From Thiorhodococcus minor (GTDB taxonomy: Bacteria > Pseudomonadota > Gammaproteobacteria > Chromatiales > Chromatiaceae): a stretch of 64,000 nt of DNA. The stretch is from NCBI RefSeq assembly GCF_010820565.1, contig NZ_JAAIJQ010000010.1, positions 1 through 64,000 on the forward strand, written 5' to 3'. Made by a program: the position numbers and the translations under genes. Under the pieces are notes generated by a model. The model was not told the DNA's origin and did no database searches. It saw only the letters and a program-made list of their open reading frames with translations. Below, one piece after another: positions 62,178 through 64,000 of the stretch. Numbering within the stretch: position 1 is the first letter of the stretch; each line of letters starts with the position of its first letter.

Positions 62178-62804
62178 ATGGATCTGAATGAGTTAAACGA
62201 GCTCGATCTGAATAGCTTTGGCGAATGGCCGATTCCGGTCAAGGCCGTCGCGATTCTGTTGGCCTGTATCGCCCTCGGCGGCGCGGCCTACTACTTCGAC
62301 ACCAAGGATCAGCGCGCACGTTTGGCGCAAGTGGAATCGCAGGAGCGCGATCTCCGCGGAGAGCTCGAGCGCAAGCAGAGGAAGGCGGCGAACCTGGACG
62401 CCTATCGCAATCAGCTGGCCGAGATGAAGGAGTCGTTCGGCGCCATGCTGCGACAGCTTCCGAACAAGACCGAGGTCGCATCCCTCCTGGTGGACGTCTC
62501 GCAGACCGGGCTGGCGAACGGGCTCGAGTTCGAGCTGTTTCAACCTGAGAATGAGATCACCAAGGACTTCTACGCCGAGCTGCCGATCCGGATTCGAGTG
62601 AACGGAGGCTACCATGATTTCGGTCGTTTCATCAGTGGCCTGGCTGCACTGCCTCGCATCGTGACGATTCACAACATCGAGATGCAGAACGCGGGCGGCG
62701 GTCGCGGCTCCAGCGGCCGGAACGGCGTCGAGCCCGGCGAGGCACTGGCACTTCAGGCGACAGTGAAGACCTACCGCTATCTTGACGAGGAGACGGCACA
62801 ATGA
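62178..62804 (+). CDS. pilO: Type IV pilus alignment protein PilO
   Basis: This 208-residue inner-membrane protein has one helix at about residues 20-40, a coiled coil (about 45-90) and a periplasmic ferredoxin-like domain with LLVDVSQTGLANGLEFELFQPENEITKDFYAELPIRIRVNGGYHDFGRFISGLAALPRIVTIHNIEM. It heterodimerises with PilN and contacts PilP. It lies 68 bp after pilN and overlaps pilP by 4 bp. Confidence 0.94.
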   Translation: MDLNELNELDLNSFGEWPIPVKAVAILLACIALGGAAYYFDTKDQRARLAQVESQERDLRGELERKQRKAANLDAYRNQLAEMKESFGAMLRQLPNKTEVASLLVDVSQTGLANGLEFELFQPENEITKDFYAELPIRIRVNGGYHDFGRFISGLAALPRIVTIHNIEMQNAGGGRGSSGRNGVEPGEALALQATVKTYRYLDEETAQ

Positions 62805-63331
62805 CTCGCCGTCAGCGACTGCAGAAACTCCTATGGCTTGCTCCGACCCTCCTCCTCGGAGGCTGTGGCGGAAACGACATGAACGACCTAGAAAACTATG
62901 TCCAGCAGGTTCTTGCGAAACCTCCAGGGCCCATCGAGCCGCTCCCCGAGATCAAGCCCGTGGGTACCTTCGTCTACGAGCCGGGTGATCGGCGGGATCC
63001 CTTCACGCCTGACGCTCAGTCGGCACCCGAAGAGGAGGTCGTCCTCGACAATGGTCTTGCTCCGGATCCGAATCGGCGCAAGGAGGAGCTGGAAGGCTAT
63101 CCTCTGGACTCGCTGCGAATGGTTGGCACCTTGGAGATGGACAACGGCAGATGGGGACTGATCCGCACCAAGGAAGGCATACTCCATCGCGTCAGGGTCG
63201 GCAACTACCTGGGTCAAAACAATGGGCAGATCATCAGTATCCAGGATGACGAGATCCAATTGACCGAAATCGTTTCAGATGCGCCTGGCCAATGGCGTGA
63301 GCGCGCGGCGACCGTCGCGCTGTCCGAATGA
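62801..63331 (+). CDS. pilP: Type IV pilus lipoprotein PilP
   Basis: This 176-residue lipoprotein has a signal peptide with lipobox LLGGC; the lipidated Cys is near residue 22. A disordered N-terminal linker (about 23-75) ends in YEPGDRRDPFTPD. The C-terminal beta domain (LEGYPLDSLRMVGTLEMDNGRWGLIRTKEGILHRVRVGNYLGQNNGQIISIQDDEIQLTE) docks PilN/PilO to the N0 domain of PilQ. It overlaps pilO by 4 bp and is followed by pilQ after 20 bp. Confidence 0.94.
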   Translation: MTRRQRLQKLLWLAPTLLLGGCGGNDMNDLENYVQQVLAKPPGPIEPLPEIKPVGTFVYEPGDRRDPFTPDAQSAPEEEVVLDNGLAPDPNRRKEELEGYPLDSLRMVGTLEMDNGRWGLIRTKEGILHRVRVGNYLGQNNGQIISIQDDEIQLTEIVSDAPGQWRERAATVALSE

Positions 63332-63351
63332 TCCGTGGAGGGAAGACTGCG

Positions 63352-64000
63352 ATGAAAAGCCCATTCAACAGCGACCGGGTGGCCAGGCCCAGAGCGACGC
63401 TGCGACACTCGCTCGAGACGCTGAGCCTGAGGATCCTGCTGCCGACGCTGGCGATTCTTATCGGCTTCCCAGCCTTCGCCGCGGAGCTGCGGGACGTCGA
63501 CTTCGCGGCCTTGCCGGGAAGCAAAGTCGAGATCCATCTCGACCTCAGCGAGCCCGTCGGTGCGCCCGAAGCCTTTGCGACCGAGTCGCCGGCAAGGATC
63601 GCCATCGACCTCCCCGGCGTCACCAGCAAGCTGGACACCAAAGCCCTACCCATCGGCGTGGGTGCCGTCCACAGCCTGGTTGCGGTCGAGGCCAGCGACC
63701 GCACCCGAATCGTACTGAATCTGACGGACCCAGTCCCTTATGACGTCACGACGTCCGGAAGCCGCATAACCATCGCCGTCGATACCGAGGGCAAGGTTGC
63801 CGCGGCGATGCCGCCACCCCTCCCCGCGGCCCAGTCGAGGCCGCAGACGACCTTGGCGACACAGCCTGCGCCTGCGACACAGCAGGCGGCAGCACCCAGC
63901 TGGAGCTACCCAGCCAGGGAGCGTCGCGCCGCGGCGGCTGGGCCGTCGGTCCGGGATATCGACTTCCGGCGCGGCGCGAGCGGCGAAGGGCGCATCATGA
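63352..64000 (+). CDS. pilQ: Type IV pilus secretin PilQ (partial, runs off the window)
   Basis: The frame opens with ATG at 63352 and remains open to the last base (216 codons seen). A basic N-terminus and a hydrophobic signal stretch (about residues 28-45, ending AFA) precede an AMIN domain (about 47-130) with VDFAALPGSKVEIHLDLSEPVG, RIAIDLPGV and SSLV-like LVAVEASDRTRIVLNL. This domain binds peptidoglycan. A Pro/Ala/Gln-rich linker follows, then the start of a second conserved block (RDIDFRRGASGEGRI). The secretin domain lies beyond the window. GTGGAGGG lies upstream of the start. Confidence 0.9.
   Translation, partial: MKSPFNSDRVARPRATLRHSLETLSLRILLPTLAILIGFPAFAAELRDVDFAALPGSKVEIHLDLSEPVGAPEAFATESPARIAIDLPGVTSKLDTKALPIGVGAVHSLVAVEASDRTRIVLNLTDPVPYDVTTSGSRITIAVDTEGKVAAAMPPPLPAAQSRPQTTLATQPAPATQQAAAPSWSYPARERRAAAAGPSVRDIDFRRGASGEGRIM

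Overview
This 64 kb window is chromosomal DNA from a GC-rich gammaproteobacterium, most likely a purple sulfur bacterium or a close relative (Chromatiales, Chromatiaceae-like). The assignment is an inference from recBCD in recC-recB-recD order, pilMNOPQ, glgB/glgC, an Mrp antiporter with fused A and B subunits, the small gammaproteobacterial families DUF3581 and DUF2288, NnrU and FetAB, and the many short palindromic intergenic repeats. No 16S rRNA, photosynthesis or sulfur-oxidation gene is present to confirm it.

Layout. 1-2.4 kb: histidine phosphatase, an exported TrmO/TsaA-like protein, bacteriohemerythrin and nested palindromic repeats. 2.4-13.1 kb (minus strand): vanZ-like, recC, recB, recD, with a 245-bp tandem triplication between recC and recB and a palindromic repeat inside recD. 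13.4-16.4 kb: a large exported Ig-like-repeat protein with a DUF4214 tail. 16.8-21.2 kb: a CIA30-family gene split by a 3.9 kb Tn3-family transposon carrying a toxin-antitoxin pair, a resolvase and a 5'-truncated transposase. 21.3-28.4 kb: ATP-dependent DNA ligase, DCC-family protein, glycosyltransferase, zinc-ribbon membrane protein, two Uma2 nucleases and a DUF3581 protein. 28.8-35.2 kb: an exported STI1-like protein and the mrp operon. 35.3-39.6 kb: moaE, an NfeD protease with slipin, NnrU, UPF0178 and DUF2288 proteins. 39.6-46.8 kb: divergent glgB/glgC, then thiS, thiG, trmB and fetAB. 47.1-50.2 kb: mqo, hemE and a DnaA-box cluster that looks like a replication origin. 50.2-59.9 kb: uvrD, an S1-domain protein, hemW, rpmE, malic enzyme, mdh, gltA and a conserved hypothetical gene. 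60.1-64.0 kb: the type IV pilus operon pilMNOP with the start of pilQ, behind a long and probably structured 5' leader.

How the genes work together. RecBCD, UvrD and the ATP-dependent ligase belong to DNA repair. Mqo, Mdh, malic enzyme and citrate synthase form a malate/oxaloacetate node feeding the TCA cycle. GlgB and GlgC act in glycogen storage. ThiS and ThiG make the thiamine thiazole. HemE and HemW act in haem metabolism. Mrp exchanges Na+ for H+. PilM-Q build the type IV pilus alignment complex and secretin.

The most notable observations are: (1) an AT-rich region between hemE and uvrD with two perfect and two near-consensus DnaA boxes plus a perfect IHF site, a candidate oriC; (2) a Tn3-family element bounded by a 5-bp target duplication whose left boundary is a surrogate inverted repeat lying 322 bp outside the genuine one, so it carries a fragment of another gene, and whose precise removal restores the host reading frame; (3) a triplicated recC/recB junction that creates chimeric mini-ORFs; (4) a palindromic intergenic repeat translated in frame inside recD, and another whose end supplies the recD stop codon; (5) a four-way-junction RNA fold in the pilM leader.
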